Shown: positions 18,750 to 27,849, numbered from the stretch's first letter. The stretch: DNA of 64,000 bases from DATFVA01 sp963764235 (GCA_963764235.1 CAVXRO010000006.1:310001-374000); one strand, 5' to 3'. Notes: a model not told the origin generated them from the sequence alone. Program-made: numbers and translations.

Positions 18750-20723
18750 TTATTGATTTACTTTTTCATTCTCTTTAACAGTATTATCCTGTTTATCACC
18801 GGAGGTTCCGTTGCCTGTTACTTTATCCAGGATCCAGTCGATCTGCTTCTTATCTAACGTCTCATTCTCAAGAAGTGCTTCAGCGAGTGCATCGAGCATC
18901 GTTCTGTGATCATATAACAAGCTCTCGGCTTTCTGCTCCATTTCAATAAGGATCTTCTGAATTTCTTCATCGATAATCTGCTGAGTGTGCTCACTGAAAT
19001 CTTTCTGCTGAGCGAGCTCTCTTCCAAGGAAAGGATGTTCCTCTCCCTGTTTAAACATGACTGGTCCCAGCTTTTCACTCATTCCCCAGTTGCATACCAT
19101 CTTCCTTGCAATACGGGTTACCTGACGGAAGTCTTCCGCCGCACCGGTTGTTATGTCATCGAATACAATTCTTTCTGCCGCTCTTCCGCCGAGGGCAACA
19201 GCTATCCTGTCGAGCAGATATTGTTTTTTCAGATTATACCTTTCGGTTTCCGGGATCTGTTCGGTTATTCCCAATGAGCGTCCCCGGGGGATTATGGTAA
19301 CTTTCTGAAGCGGGTCTGTATTAGGGAGAAGTTTGGCAACAAGTGCATGACCGGCTTCGTGGTAGGCAACCACTTTTTTCTCATCATCATTTATCATTTC
19401 CTCGCGTTCAGCTCCGAGCAGAATCTTATCGCGTGCTTCTTCAAAATCCTGCATATTAACGGAAGTTTTTTTCTTTCTACCGGCCAGCAGTGCTGCTTCA
19501 TTAACCAGATTTTTAAGATCCGCCCCGGAGAAACTTACTGTTCTAGCTGCCAGGTTTTCAAGGTTCACGTCCTCATTCAGGGGAACACGACGGGTATGTA
19601 TCTCCAATATTTTTTTTCGGGCACCTTTCTGAGGGTATTCAAGGGTGATCCGTCGATCGAATCTTCCCGGTCTTGTTAGCGCAGGGTCAAGTACATCGGG
19701 ACGGTTGGTAGCGGCCATAACAACTACCGATTCATTTCTCTCAAATCCATCCATCTCGGAAAGGATCTGGTTAAGTGTTTGTTCTCTCTCATCATGTCCT
19801 CCGCCTAATCCTGTTCCTCTTGCTCTTCCCACAGAATCAATCTCGTCGATGAATATAACAGCAGGGGCTTCTTTCTTAGCATTTTCAAAAAGATCTCTCA
19901 CGCGTGAAGCTCCAACGCCGACAAACATCTCAATAAACTCGGATCCGCTTATGCTGTAGAAAGTCACCTCTGCTTCTCCTGCCGTTGCTCTTGCCAGGAG
20001 AGTTTTTCCGGTACCGGGAGGTCCCATCAGGAGAATACCTTTGGGAATGTCTGCACCCAGCTGTGTAAATTTTCCGGGATTCTTGAGATAATCTATTATT
20101 TCCCTTAAATCCTGCTTTGCGCTTTCAAGTCCTGCAACGTCATTAAATGTCACACCCGCTTTCTGTCTTCTGAAGCGCTTGGCTTTCGACTTACCGATTC
20201 CGAACAGGCCGCCTGCTCCTCCGCCCATTCCTCCCATCTGCCCCTGCATTTTTTTTCTTATATAGAAGAAATACCCGAAGATGAGGATCCAGGGAACTAT
20301 CATAATAAGCATATATGTGAGCCATGAATTATCCTGGGCCTCAGCATTTATTGTTACATTATTGCTGTCGAGGATTTTCATCAGCTCATCGTCATAAACA
20401 GCCGGCTTGATAGTTGAAAAATACCGGTATTCAGTTGTATCATTTTTTGCATGATTAGGAGGAAGGAATTCCTTATTGAATTTACCGCTGATCTCATTTC
20501 CCTTCATTGTAACATAGTCAACATTACCTTTTTTTACCTGGTCTTTAAATGCTGAGTATGAAATTGAAGCGGAGGGATTTCCAGTGAATATATTAAAGAA
20601 ATATGAAATGAGCATCCAGAAGACGAAGAATATTATGAGATATTTCCACCACCCGGTTGATTGGGGAACCCGGTACTCCTGTCCCGTTTTTTTCCGGTTA
20701 TTATCCTGTTTTTCTTCACCCAT
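18750..20723 (-). CDS. ftsH: ATP-dependent zinc metalloprotease FtsH
   Basis: This 657-residue inner-membrane AAA+ protease degrades membrane and short-lived cytoplasmic proteins. Two membrane segments flank a periplasmic domain: about 27-45 (YLIIFFVFWMLISYFF) and about 134-154 (TYMLIMIVPWILIFGYFFY). Walker A GPPGTGKT is near residue 230, Walker B VIFIDEID follows, and an SRH region has ATNRPDVLDPAL and RPGRFDR. The zinc site HEAGH is near 452. A Gly/Met-rich linker (MQGQMGGMGGGAGG) follows TM2, as in many homologues. AAGGAA precedes the ATG. It stands alone between tkt and galT. Confidence 0.97.
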   Translation of the reverse strand: MGEEKQDNNRKKTGQEYRVPQSTGWWKYLIIFFVFWMLISYFFNIFTGNPSASISYSAFKDQVKKGNVDYVTMKGNEISGKFNKEFLPPNHAKNDTTEYRYFSTIKPAVYDDELMKILDSNNVTINAEAQDNSWLTYMLIMIVPWILIFGYFFYIRKKMQGQMGGMGGGAGGLFGIGKSKAKRFRRQKAGVTFNDVAGLESAKQDLREIIDYLKNPGKFTQLGADIPKGILLMGPPGTGKTLLARATAGEAEVTFYSISGSEFIEMFVGVGASRVRDLFENAKKEAPAVIFIDEIDSVGRARGTGLGGGHDEREQTLNQILSEMDGFERNESVVVMAATNRPDVLDPALTRPGRFDRRITLEYPQKGARKKILEIHTRRVPLNEDVNLENLAARTVSFSGADLKNLVNEAALLAGRKKKTSVNMQDFEEARDKILLGAEREEMINDDEKKVVAYHEAGHALVAKLLPNTDPLQKVTIIPRGRSLGITEQIPETERYNLKKQYLLDRIAVALGGRAAERIVFDDITTGAAEDFRQVTRIARKMVCNWGMSEKLGPVMFKQGEEHPFLGRELAQQKDFSEHTQQIIDEEIQKILIEMEQKAESLLYDHRTMLDALAEALLENETLDKKQIDWILDKVTGNGTSGDKQDNTVKENEKVNQ

Positions 20724-20822
20724 TGTAAATTTCCTTTTTAGTTTCGACTATAATTAATGGAATACTGTTTCCTAAAAGCAATTATCATTTGCTTTTCTGA
20801 TAGTTGCATCACATTATAAACG

Positions 20823-21819
20823 TCAATCTGCCCTGAGGTAAGCCGCATCATCTTCGGGTACAGAAGGATTTATACTTATACCTGAGCCTATCTCAAAACC
20901 AGCCCTGGTCGTCAGTCTTGGGCGAATCTGAAAATACCAGTGAAGGTGCGGCTCACCCGCTTCGTACCTTGCCGAAGTATTTACCATATAGTTATAATCA
21001 GGATCATTAAGTTTATCGTAAAATATTTTAAGTATACTATGAAGAATAACTATAAGGTCTGATTTCTCTCTGTCGCTTATTTTACCAAAGTCGGCTCTAT
21101 GCCTGCGAGGCATTATCCAGACCTCAAACGGTACATCAGCAGCATAAGGCACAAAAGCAACCATCGTTTCAAGTTCTTTTACGATCCTGATCTTCTCTTT
21201 AAGTTCATATTCAAGCATTTCGCAGAAGACGCATTTTCCCCATTCATCGTGATACCGCTGAGCCTCTATCTTCATGCCACCTTATATGGTGCGGAACAAA
21301 CCCGGTTACAATCAACTGAGAATGAGGATGGAGCAATGAAGTACCGGCATTTTTTCCATGATTTCTGAAGATAAGGGGAACAAGGTTTTTATTAGTTTTC
21401 ATGACATCGAGGTAACGCTTATGGTAAGTTTCGATCACGCGGTGAATTTCATCGGAAGACATCAGCGGAATGTCTCTATTGTGATAAGGATTTTCAATTA
21501 TTACCTCGTGCCTTCCATAACTATTCATTTTTAAATATATACCCGCTGCTTCTCTAAGGGGATCGCCTTCGGGAATCAAAGCGGGGAATTTGTTTGGAAC
21601 AACTCTTGTCTGCCAGCTTCCGTTTTTAGCAGGCATTTCCATAAGTACAGATGTCAGTTTATCCACATTACCCGAACAGAAAGGGCAGTCCTTATCATAT
21701 TCAGGAAGTTCATTTTTTTTCTTTTGGTTGTTAAAGTCCTTAGGACGGTCTCCTCTGTCCGGTGCAAATATCACCCATTCTTTCGTAGCCTTATTCTGTC
21801 TTATGTGATTATCACTCAT
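20823..21819 (-). pseudogene. galT: galactose-1-phosphate uridylyltransferase, frameshifted
   Basis: Two frames cover one GalT of about 332 residues. The first frame, best started at ATG 21819 (MSDNHIRQNKATKEWV), carries zinc ligands CPFC, the uridylylation motif HPHSQ (usual form HPHGQ) and ends in GFVPHHIR. The second picks up with IEAQRYHDEWGKCVFCEM and runs through EPHLHWYFQIRPRL to the end. One extra base near 21279-21287 breaks the frame between HHIR and KIEAQ. The longer upstream reading to 21894 would overlap the PRC-barrel gene by 68 bases and is unlikely. An in-frame ATG after AAGGTGG at the junction could allow separate synthesis of the second half, but an indel error is simpler. 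GalT links galactose to the UDP-sugar pool. Confidence 0.88.
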
Positions 21820-21826
21820 TCCTGTG

Positions 21827-22591
21827 CTATTTATTTTCCCAATATTTCCTTTTACCGTAATGTTCATATATCCGGTTCTCATATTTCCGTTCAACCGGGC
21901 TGGAAGGGTCGTATTCAGGACTATTTTTTATTTCATCCTTTGTCAGTTTGAGATAGAGGTCTGATTCACTCCATACTATTTTTTCAATCCAGTCTAAAGC
22001 GATTATAACTTTCTTTCCGGGAAGCAGACTTTTGGTATCGACGATAAGGTAACGTATATTCCATGTGTCTTCATCTGCAAGGAAATCCTCGACGTGCCCT
22101 ATATGTCCATCGCTTGCTTGAATTCCATAGTTTATTACTGTCCTGCTGCTTCTGAGATTAGGATCATCTTTACCTTCTTTTCTCCTCTTCTCAAGGATTT
22201 CCTCTTCAGTTTTTGTTATAGCAGTATTTGCAGGCGGAAAGGCTCCGATTGTGGGTCCCCCGATCCCTGTCCAGTACATCGGCCAGCCGTAATAACCAAT
22301 CAGCTCGGTTTCCTTCTGCCTGGATACTGGTCTTTCCTTATCGACTTCGGGACTATCTTCGATCTGCTGTTTATCCAGCTTTACCTCGAAGATTTTTTCC
22401 TCCCAGTTAAGCGACTTAAATGATTCAGGTGATATAAGTACCAGCTTCTCAGCTAGCCAGCTTCCTGTATCAACAATGATGTACCGGATAATCCATGTCT
22501 GGTCATCAAAATAGAATTCGTGAAGTTTGCCTATCCCTCCGTCTATTGCTTTTATCTTAAATCCTTCCATTTCTTTCAGGCTGCGTAGCAT
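21827..22591 (-). CDS. tandem PRC-barrel domain protein
   Basis: The 254-residue soluble protein has two PRC-barrel repeats, about residues 5-80 and 140-225. Each carries the pattern G-x-(I/V)-x-x-F/L-x-D-D-x-T-W-x-I-R-Y (IGKLHEFYFDDQTWIIRYII and IGHVEDFLADEDTWNIRYLI). A Pro/Gly-rich linker with WPMYWTG joins them. The family occurs in photosynthetic reaction centre H subunit and in RimM, but two-repeat cytoplasmic forms like this are general and mostly uncharacterised, often stress related. AGGAGG sets the ATG at 22591. It ends eight bases before the likely galT start. Confidence 0.88.
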   Translation of the reverse strand: MLRSLKEMEGFKIKAIDGGIGKLHEFYFDDQTWIIRYIIVDTGSWLAEKLVLISPESFKSLNWEEKIFEVKLDKQQIEDSPEVDKERPVSRQKETELIGYYGWPMYWTGIGGPTIGAFPPANTAITKTEEEILEKRRKEGKDDPNLRSSRTVINYGIQASDGHIGHVEDFLADEDTWNIRYLIVDTKSLLPGKKVIIALDWIEKIVWSESDLYLKLTKDEIKNSPEYDPSSPVERKYENRIYEHYGKRKYWENK

Positions 22592-22727
22592 AGTTCCTCC
22601 TGCCGTTATTTATCGCAACTTATTTCTTAATAGGAACTTACGAATTGAATGCCCAAGGAGTGTTTGGCTGTATCACACAAGAAAGGAAAAAAGGGAGAAT
22701 TCCGATATCTTTTGTGATTGATAACTA

Positions 22728-23526
22728 TCAGCTTACTTTTTTCTGATGTTTGTCGCAAAAATAGGCCGACCTTCCGCCTATTGTTTTTTTCCTGATTTTT
22801 CCGCTGCACCTTGGACAGTCTTCCCCTGGTTCCCTGTTAGGAAGCAGGTAAGTTCGCGGCATCTTCTTTACATCGGTGTCAACATCTATAACTTTATTAA
22901 GAACTTTATTCATCATATGATAAATCTTCGCAACCTGGTCTCCGTTCAGCTTCTCTGTTTTTGAAGAGGGGTGGATGCCGGCATTAAAAAGTATTTCATC
23001 AGAATAGACATTACCTATACCCGAAATGGTTTTCTGGTCCATTAATGTGGATTTAATGGCTCCGCGTTTTCCATCAAGAATCTCACGGAACTTTGATAGA
23101 TTAAAATTATCAGCAACCGGATCGGGACCAAGTTTCTTCTTTTCGATAAATTTTTGTTTGTTGTCTATTAAAAAGATTTTGCCGAATTTCCTCGGACAGT
23201 CAAACGCAAGGTGGTATCCATTTGAAAAGTTTATCAGCATCCTTGTATGATCAGGTTTCTCATCCTCATTTTTGTAGTATTGAAGACGGCCGGTCATTCC
23301 GAAGTGAAGCCCAAGGATTTTATCATTATTCGTATGTGCAAAAAGGTATTTAGCATGCCGGCTTGTCTTCTTAAACTTATCATTTTTCAAATTCATCTGC
23401 AGGGATTTGAAAGAAACTCCTTTCAGCATTCTCTTCGTATAAGCCTCAACCTTCTGAATTTTTTTATGAAGGGAAGTCCTGTTAAAATATTTTCTGAAAC
23501 TTTCGACATCTGGGAGTTCCGGGCAT
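22728..23526 (-). pseudogene. formamidopyrimidine-DNA glycosylase family, frameshifted at codon 2-3
   Basis: The long frame covers most of an Fpg/MutM/Nei-like enzyme, including HFGMTGRLQYY, the helix-two-turn-helix region ISGIGNVYSDEILFNAGIHP, and a C-terminal zinc finger (CPRC, then YFCDKHQ). Its first Met would be at 23429, which omits the catalytic N-terminus. Upstream at 23526 there is an ATG after AAAGGAA reading ATG-CCC. One base later the correct frame continues ELPDVESFRKYF and joins the main frame without a stop. One extra base in 23520-23523 therefore hides the normal start M-P-E-L-P, whose proline and glutamate are the catalytic P2 and E3. Base-excision repair of oxidised bases is expected if the frame is intact in vivo. 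Confidence 0.88.
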
Positions 23527-23599
23527 GGCTATTCCTTTCTATTTTATTTGAAAAAATAGAAGGGAATGAGGAAAAGTTTTGTGATAGCATAAACAGGAA

Positions 23600-24808
23600 T
23601 TACTGAAGTTTCTTTTTAATCAGCCTGGAAATTTTATCTCCGATACTTAAAGATGCTGTGGCAGCTGGTGAAGGTGCATTTAGAACATGAACCATATTAC
23701 CTGTTTCGACGATTCTGAAATCATCGGTCAGTCTACCGTCTTTTTCCAGGGCCTGGGCTCGAACACCCGCTCCTCCGGGCTCGATATCGTTCCCGGTTAT
23801 CTCAGGAATTAATTTTTGAAGGGAGTGTACGAAAGAAGTCTTGACGAGAGAACGGTAATACTCTTTGAACCCCATTTTATAGTGTTTCATGGCCATTTTC
23901 CAGAATCCCGGAAAGGCTGCCATTTGCAGAACATCACCTAAAGAAAAATCACTTCGAGCATACCCTTCCCGTTTGAAAGCAAGAACTGCATTTGGACCTG
24001 CTTCGACTCCTCCTTTCATCATCCTGGTGAAATGTACCCCAAGAAAAGGGAATTTGGGATCGGGGACGGGATAAATCAGGTTTTTAACGAGGAATTCTTT
24101 TTCCTTCTTAAGTTTATAATACTCACCGCGGAAAGGAATGATCTGCAGCTCCGGATCAACTCCGCACAGCTTTGCTATTTTGTCAGAGTACAGTCCGCCA
24201 CAGTTTACCAGTAGTCTGCAGTTAAACTCACCCCTGGTTGTCTCTAATGTAAGTTTATTACTGTTTTTCTTCAAAGCCAAAAATCTGCAGCCAGGTATGA
24301 ACTCACCGCCGTTTTCGTTAAATATTTCAAGATATTTATTTGTAACCTGTTTATAGTCCACAATTCCGGTCTCGGGAACCAGCAATCCTGCAATACCCTG
24401 TATATGCGGTTCATATTCTTTAATTTCATCCCCGCGGAGTCTTCTAATTCCTTTCAAGCCGTTTGCTCTCCCTCTCTCCTCAAGCATTTGAAGAAGGGGT
24501 ATCTCTGTTTCATCAGTTGCAACAACGATTTTCCCGCAGCGTTCGTGATTGATAGCATTCTGTTCACAGAAACGGTACATCCGTTCTCTACCCTCCACAC
24601 AATTTTTTGCCTTAAGAGAACCGGGTTTATAATAGAGACCGCTGTGAATTACACCGCTGTTATTTCCAGTCTGGTGGGAGGCAGGTTCATTTTCTGTCTC
24701 AATTACCATAACCGTGTAACCTGAGGTCTGTTTCAGGAGCAATGCAGAAGCCAGACCGACTATTCCTCCCCCGATTATGATTACATCACTATTTGTATCA
24801 GGTTTCAT
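23600..24808 (-). CDS. lhgO: L-2-hydroxyglutarate oxidase family flavoprotein
   Basis: The 402-residue FAD protein of the DAO superfamily starts with the dinucleotide motif VIIIGGGIVGLASALLL. It has the LhgO-type blocks NNSGVIHSGLYYKPGSLKA, the CVEGRERMYRFC segment, FLGVHFTRMMKGGVEAGPNA, GGAGVRAQAL and the C-terminal NAPSPAATASLSIG. These match L-2-hydroxyglutarate oxidase/dehydrogenase (LhgO/YgaF), which recycles L-2-hydroxyglutarate to 2-oxoglutarate. It passes electrons to oxygen or the quinone pool, probably at the membrane. It is transcribed away from the YceI pair, and the shared upstream region is 24809-24947. Confidence 0.92.
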   Translation of the reverse strand: MKPDTNSDVIIIGGGIVGLASALLLKQTSGYTVMVIETENEPASHQTGNNSGVIHSGLYYKPGSLKAKNCVEGRERMYRFCEQNAINHERCGKIVVATDETEIPLLQMLEERGRANGLKGIRRLRGDEIKEYEPHIQGIAGLLVPETGIVDYKQVTNKYLEIFNENGGEFIPGCRFLALKKNSNKLTLETTRGEFNCRLLVNCGGLYSDKIAKLCGVDPELQIIPFRGEYYKLKKEKEFLVKNLIYPVPDPKFPFLGVHFTRMMKGGVEAGPNAVLAFKREGYARSDFSLGDVLQMAAFPGFWKMAMKHYKMGFKEYYRSLVKTSFVHSLQKLIPEITGNDIEPGGAGVRAQALEKDGRLTDDFRIVETGNMVHVLNAPSPAATASLSIGDKISRLIKKKLQ

Positions 24809-24947
24809 TTTGAAAATTCACGTTTCGTGACTGTAAATTTACACTTATGTTAAACTTTATGCACTATTTCGGGTGTCACTAAATTGTATTTTGAAATACT
24901 TTAACATTAAAGAGACAGGAATTAAATCAATAAGCAAAACAGTAATT

Positions 24948-25214
24948 ATGAATAGAAAACAAAAAATTACCCTGCTGGCGGGACTCCTGATTATTGTTGC
25001 CGCATTTATTGTGTGGATTTCATTCGGTGGAGAACTTTTTACAAAAACACAGGTCTTAATAGAGAAAAAAGATGAACTTTTTGGCACCACTTACAAGGAA
25101 TGGCAGGATAAGTTTATATGGGGACTCGACTACACCCTGTATGTATCCGGAGCAGCTGTGCTGGTATGCGGTGTATTATTTTTTGTATTCAGAAAAAAGA
25201 AGGTAACACAATGA
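24948..25214 (+). CDS. small two-helix membrane protein upstream of YceI
   Basis: I take the ATG at 24948 (MNRKQKITLL), because the longer reading from 24873 adds unconvincing residues. The 88-residue protein has two membrane segments, about 8-24 (TLLAGLLIIVAAFIVWI) and 65-81 (LYVSGAAVLVCGVLFFVF), a loop with FGTTYKEWQDKF, and a basic C-terminus. I do not recognise a family. Its stop overlaps the ATG of the YceI gene (ATGA), so the two are coupled in translation and probably function together. Confidence 0.7.
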   Translation: MNRKQKITLLAGLLIIVAAFIVWISFGGELFTKTQVLIEKKDELFGTTYKEWQDKFIWGLDYTLYVSGAAVLVCGVLFFVFRKKKVTQ

Positions 25215-25849
25215 AAATTATTATAAATACCATATCTCTTATAATCCTTTTCACGGCTTTAATCCCGGCACAGGGATTTAATGTACAGACGAAAGGAGAA
25301 CAGACATTCATCTTTAAATCCGGCAGCACGAACCAGGCATCATTTTATAGCACTACTACTCTCGAGGATGTACAGGGATTAACTAAAGAGATCGGCGGAT
25401 CAGTCACCTTCGATGTAAATGACTTCAGCACTGTTCATGGTGAAATTTCATTTCCCGTTCTATCTTTAAATACCGGGATCGACAAGATGGTTAAGGATTT
25501 GAGAAGTGATTCGTGGCTGGATGCAGAAAAGTATCCCGAAATTTCTTTTAAGGTTAAAAAAGCCGTTAATATCAAACAAATATCTGACGGAAAGATAGAA
25601 GCTGACGTTATAGGTGATTTTTTCCTGCATGGGGTTACAAAAGAGGATACGGCTAAAGCTACCATAACCTACCTCGAGGAAAGTCCGGTTACTCAGCAGA
25701 GGATGCCTGGAGATTTATTGGGAGTTCAGGCAAAATTTGATATTAAATTATCCGATTATAACATAAGACATATGCTCCTCGGTAAAAGGGTGGCCGAGAA
25801 AATAGAAATAACTGTAAATCTTGTCGGTTCAGATAAGGTATCCTTATAA
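25211..25849 (+). CDS. YceI family secreted lipid-binding protein
   Basis: From ATG 25211 the product has 212 residues, with a signal peptide (about 1-19, IINTISLIILFTALIPAQG). A lipocalin-like barrel of the YceI family follows: FKSGSTNQASFYSTTTLEDV, the VTFDVNDFSTVHGEI block, WLDAEKYPEISFKVK and the VHG-type FFLHGVTKE. YceI proteins bind polyisoprenoids or similar amphiphiles in the periplasm. In some Bacteroidota they sit with cytochrome b561 or other redox membrane proteins. The partner here is a small two-helix membrane protein overlapping by four bases. A start at 25118 would lie inside that gene and is rejected. Confidence 0.9.
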   Translation: MKIIINTISLIILFTALIPAQGFNVQTKGEQTFIFKSGSTNQASFYSTTTLEDVQGLTKEIGGSVTFDVNDFSTVHGEISFPVLSLNTGIDKMVKDLRSDSWLDAEKYPEISFKVKKAVNIKQISDGKIEADVIGDFFLHGVTKEDTAKATITYLEESPVTQQRMPGDLLGVQAKFDIKLSDYNIRHMLLGKRVAEKIEITVNLVGSDKVSL

Positions 25850-26075
25850 TATTTCCGGAATTGTAGTTGTTTGCTTCTTTCAGTCGGGGATGACCCGAAG
25901 TATTCCAAATGCTCTCTTAGATATTCGGCTGAATCATGGCTTGATATTGTAACTTTGACCTGGCAGAGGAGGAAAATCTCAGCGCCAGGATGCTTCCATC
26001 TGCTCCCCTTCATAACGGACTTAAATTCGTAAAGATAAATTTCTGCATAGCTTTAGTTGCAGTTTATACACTTTT

Positions 26076-26097
26076 CAACATACGTTCCACATACGTT
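26076..26097. repeat. 11-bp tandem repeat upstream of LOG gene
   Basis: Two adjacent copies, caacatacgtt (26076-26086) and ccacatacgtt (26087-26097), differ at one base and are spaced one helical turn apart. They lie 95 bases before the LOG-family ATG. Such spacing suits a regulator binding side by side, but no regulator can be named. Confidence 0.5.
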
Positions 26098-26167
26098 TCT
26101 TATTCCCTTCATTAGCTTTTTTTCGGGGAATTATGGGTGATGATTACGCAGATATTTATATTTGCGG

Positions 26168-26180
26168 ATGATTTAATCAT
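26168..26180. promoter_or_regulatory. 13-bp perfect palindrome just before LOG gene
   Basis: atgatt-t-aatcat is a perfect palindrome around a central T and ends 11 bases before the ATG at 26192. It could be an operator or could hide the ribosome site, since no AGGAGG-type site is seen there. In AT-rich DNA it may also be chance. Confidence 0.35.
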
Positions 26181-26191
26181 ATAGAGTAGAA

Positions 26192-26722
26192 ATGAAAAAA
26201 ACCATAACTGTTTTCGGAAGTTCGAGGCCCATAGAAGGAGAGGAAGAATATATTACTGCATACAAACTTGGAAAACAGCTGGCTCAAAAGGGATTTAACA
26301 TTTGTACCGGAGGATACCAGGGAATCATGAATGCCGTAAGCAGGGGTGCAAAAGAAGGCGGGGCAGAAGTAACTGGAATTACTGTAAGGGGATGGGGTTC
26401 AATTCCCAGTAAATACCTGACAAAAGAAGTGAAATGTGAGGACCTAAATGAAAGACTTCAAAAACTTATTGAGAAAGGAGACGCTTATGTTGTTTTACAA
26501 GGCGGAACAGGGACACTTCTTGAACTTGCCCTTGTGTGGGAATTGATTAATAAAAAGATACTTCCGGTAAAACCAATAATTTCACACTCAATGATGTGGA
26601 AGAAGATCGCTGAAATAATCGATAGACAGCTTACACTGGAAAAAAGGGTAACAGGACTGGTAAAGAATTTTAACACCGTTGAAGAGATAGCCGATTATAT
26701 TTCTGATGAGCTTACTGATTAA
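26192..26722 (+). CDS. LOG-family (lysine-decarboxylase-like fold) protein
   Basis: The 176-residue protein has the Rossmann-like LOG/TIGR00725 fold: ITVFGSSRP at the start, the GFNICTGGYQGIMNAVSRGAK block, and the ribosyl-phosphate motif GGTGTLLE. LOG enzymes cleave nucleoside 5'-monophosphates of the cytokinin type to free base and ribose-5-phosphate. In bacteria the true substrate is often unclear, and older names such as lysine decarboxylase are misleading. The residue before the motif is Gln rather than the usual Pro. The last 11 bases overlap convergently with the glycosyltransferase gene on the other strand. Confidence 0.85.
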   Translation: MKKTITVFGSSRPIEGEEEYITAYKLGKQLAQKGFNICTGGYQGIMNAVSRGAKEGGAEVTGITVRGWGSIPSKYLTKEVKCEDLNERLQKLIEKGDAYVVLQGGTGTLLELALVWELINKKILPVKPIISHSMMWKKIAEIIDRQLTLEKRVTGLVKNFNTVEEIADYISDELTD

Positions 26723-27773
26723 GGAAATCACTTACTGCACCGTAAACCATATCGACGGTTAATTCTTTTATACATTTGAAGAGAATATCGTCTCTGAAAC
26801 AAATTAAGGGACGGGGAGAATAAATGAAGCATGGAGAGCAATCAAGATTTAACCTTACTATGTTATGCTCTGTCCTCCATGGATGTATATAATGCGGATT
26901 AGTAGGACCCAGAATAGCTACGACCTTCAGATTCAGTGCTGAGGCAATGTGCATAAGGCTTGAATCGTTTGAAACAAAAACATTGCATCTCGCCATAATT
27001 GCAGCGCTCTCAGCCAGGTTTCCTGATTCTATTACCCGGGCATTATCTGATTTTATTTCATCTCTGATCTTATTCTTAAGGCCGGTTTCTTCCGGACCAC
27101 CGAAGATCAGGATCTTCGCCCCGTTTTCTCTGATCAGTCTTTTCCCCAGTTCCGCAAATTTCTCAGGCTCCCATCTTCTTTTCTCTTGATTTTTTAACGT
27201 TGCTGAACCCGGGTGGAAACCGATTATAAGGTCAGAATCATTAAGGTTATTCGTTGAGAAAAAATTGAGAGCAAAGTTCTCGTCGCCCATAGTCAATGGA
27301 AAGCTGAGGGAAGGTTCTTCATTAAGATTTTTATCCAGCAGTTTTTCTACCAGCTTAATGTTTGTCTGTACGTTATGAGTATTATCATTTTCAGTAACCC
27401 TGATATTATTCAGGTCCCCCAGGTTCTGAAGATCTTTCCGGAGGTATTTTACTCCCGCTCTCTTTTCCGCACCAGCTATGAAATTAATAACATTATACTC
27501 TTTGCGGTTTGATGGATAAACATTAATTGAAGCATCATATCTTTTCCTAAGGCCAAGCAGAAACTTCAGCGAACGTACTGCGCCTTCTTTCAGGAAGTCA
27601 AAATAATATACTTCATCAAGGTCGGGATTCCGGTCGTACATATCCTTCACCCCTTTGTACATCACGAGGGCTTCAATCCGGGCTTCCGGCAGTTCACTGC
27701 GCAGTAATCTGAGCGCCGGAGTAAACATCAATGCATCTCCGATTCCGGATAGAGCGAGGATAAGTATCTTCAT
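26712..27773 (-). CDS. glycosyltransferase family 9 (heptosyltransferase-like)
   Basis: The 353-residue GT-B enzyme begins KILILALSGIGDALMFTPAL, the classic GT9 N-terminus. In the C-terminal half it has IGFHPGSATLKNQEKRRW and FVSNDSSLMHIASALNLKVVAILGPTNP, the nucleotide-sugar site. Family 9 enzymes add heptose or other sugars to lipopolysaccharide core in the cytoplasm. The sugar cannot be told. I take the ATG at 27773; a TTG one codon earlier is possible. The DUF2723 gene with its own terminator lies upstream, so this gene likely has a separate promoter. Confidence 0.9.
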   Translation of the reverse strand: MKILILALSGIGDALMFTPALRLLRSELPEARIEALVMYKGVKDMYDRNPDLDEVYYFDFLKEGAVRSLKFLLGLRKRYDASINVYPSNRKEYNVINFIAGAEKRAGVKYLRKDLQNLGDLNNIRVTENDNTHNVQTNIKLVEKLLDKNLNEEPSLSFPLTMGDENFALNFFSTNNLNDSDLIIGFHPGSATLKNQEKRRWEPEKFAELGKRLIRENGAKILIFGGPEETGLKNKIRDEIKSDNARVIESGNLAESAAIMARCNVFVSNDSSLMHIASALNLKVVAILGPTNPHYIHPWRTEHNIVRLNLDCSPCFIYSPRPLICFRDDILFKCIKELTVDMVYGAVSDFLNQ

Positions 27774-27799
27774 CAATATTTACTTATAGTTTAATCTAT

Positions 27800-27829
27800 A
27801 AAAAAATAAGCGGCGCAAAGGCCGCTTAT
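27800..27829 (-). terminator. intrinsic terminator after the DUF2723 gene
   Basis: On the minus strand ATAAGCGGC pairs with GCCGCTTAT (27821-27829 with 27806-27814) around a 6-base loop, and a run of seven T follows (27806-27800). A 9-bp perfect stem plus T-run is a strong Rho-independent terminator, 20 bases after the DUF2723 stop. Confidence 0.9.
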
Positions 27830-27849
27830 AAAATAATTATCTTAATATG

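Larger units (their letters stand above)
25850..26191. other. intergenic region without a gene
   Basis: I find no RNA gene and no convincing protein in these 342 bases. A minus-strand open frame (25756-26013) has no ribosome site and runs into the yceI coding region. The left half is GC-richer and could be a short interspersed sequence, while the right half is AT-rich and holds the tandem repeat and palindrome listed separately. It most likely carries the promoter of the LOG-family gene. Confidence 0.6.

Noticed and set aside
16178..21894. Programmed ribosomal frameshifting to explain the tal-pgi and galT frame changes
   Set aside because: There is no slippery heptamer and no stop codon at the shift site as in the RF2 case. 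The other broken genes shift in both directions.
25756..26013. 85-residue minus-strand open frame between yceI and the LOG gene
   Set aside because: It has no ribosome site, overlaps the yceI coding end in antisense, and its sequence looks unlike a folded protein.
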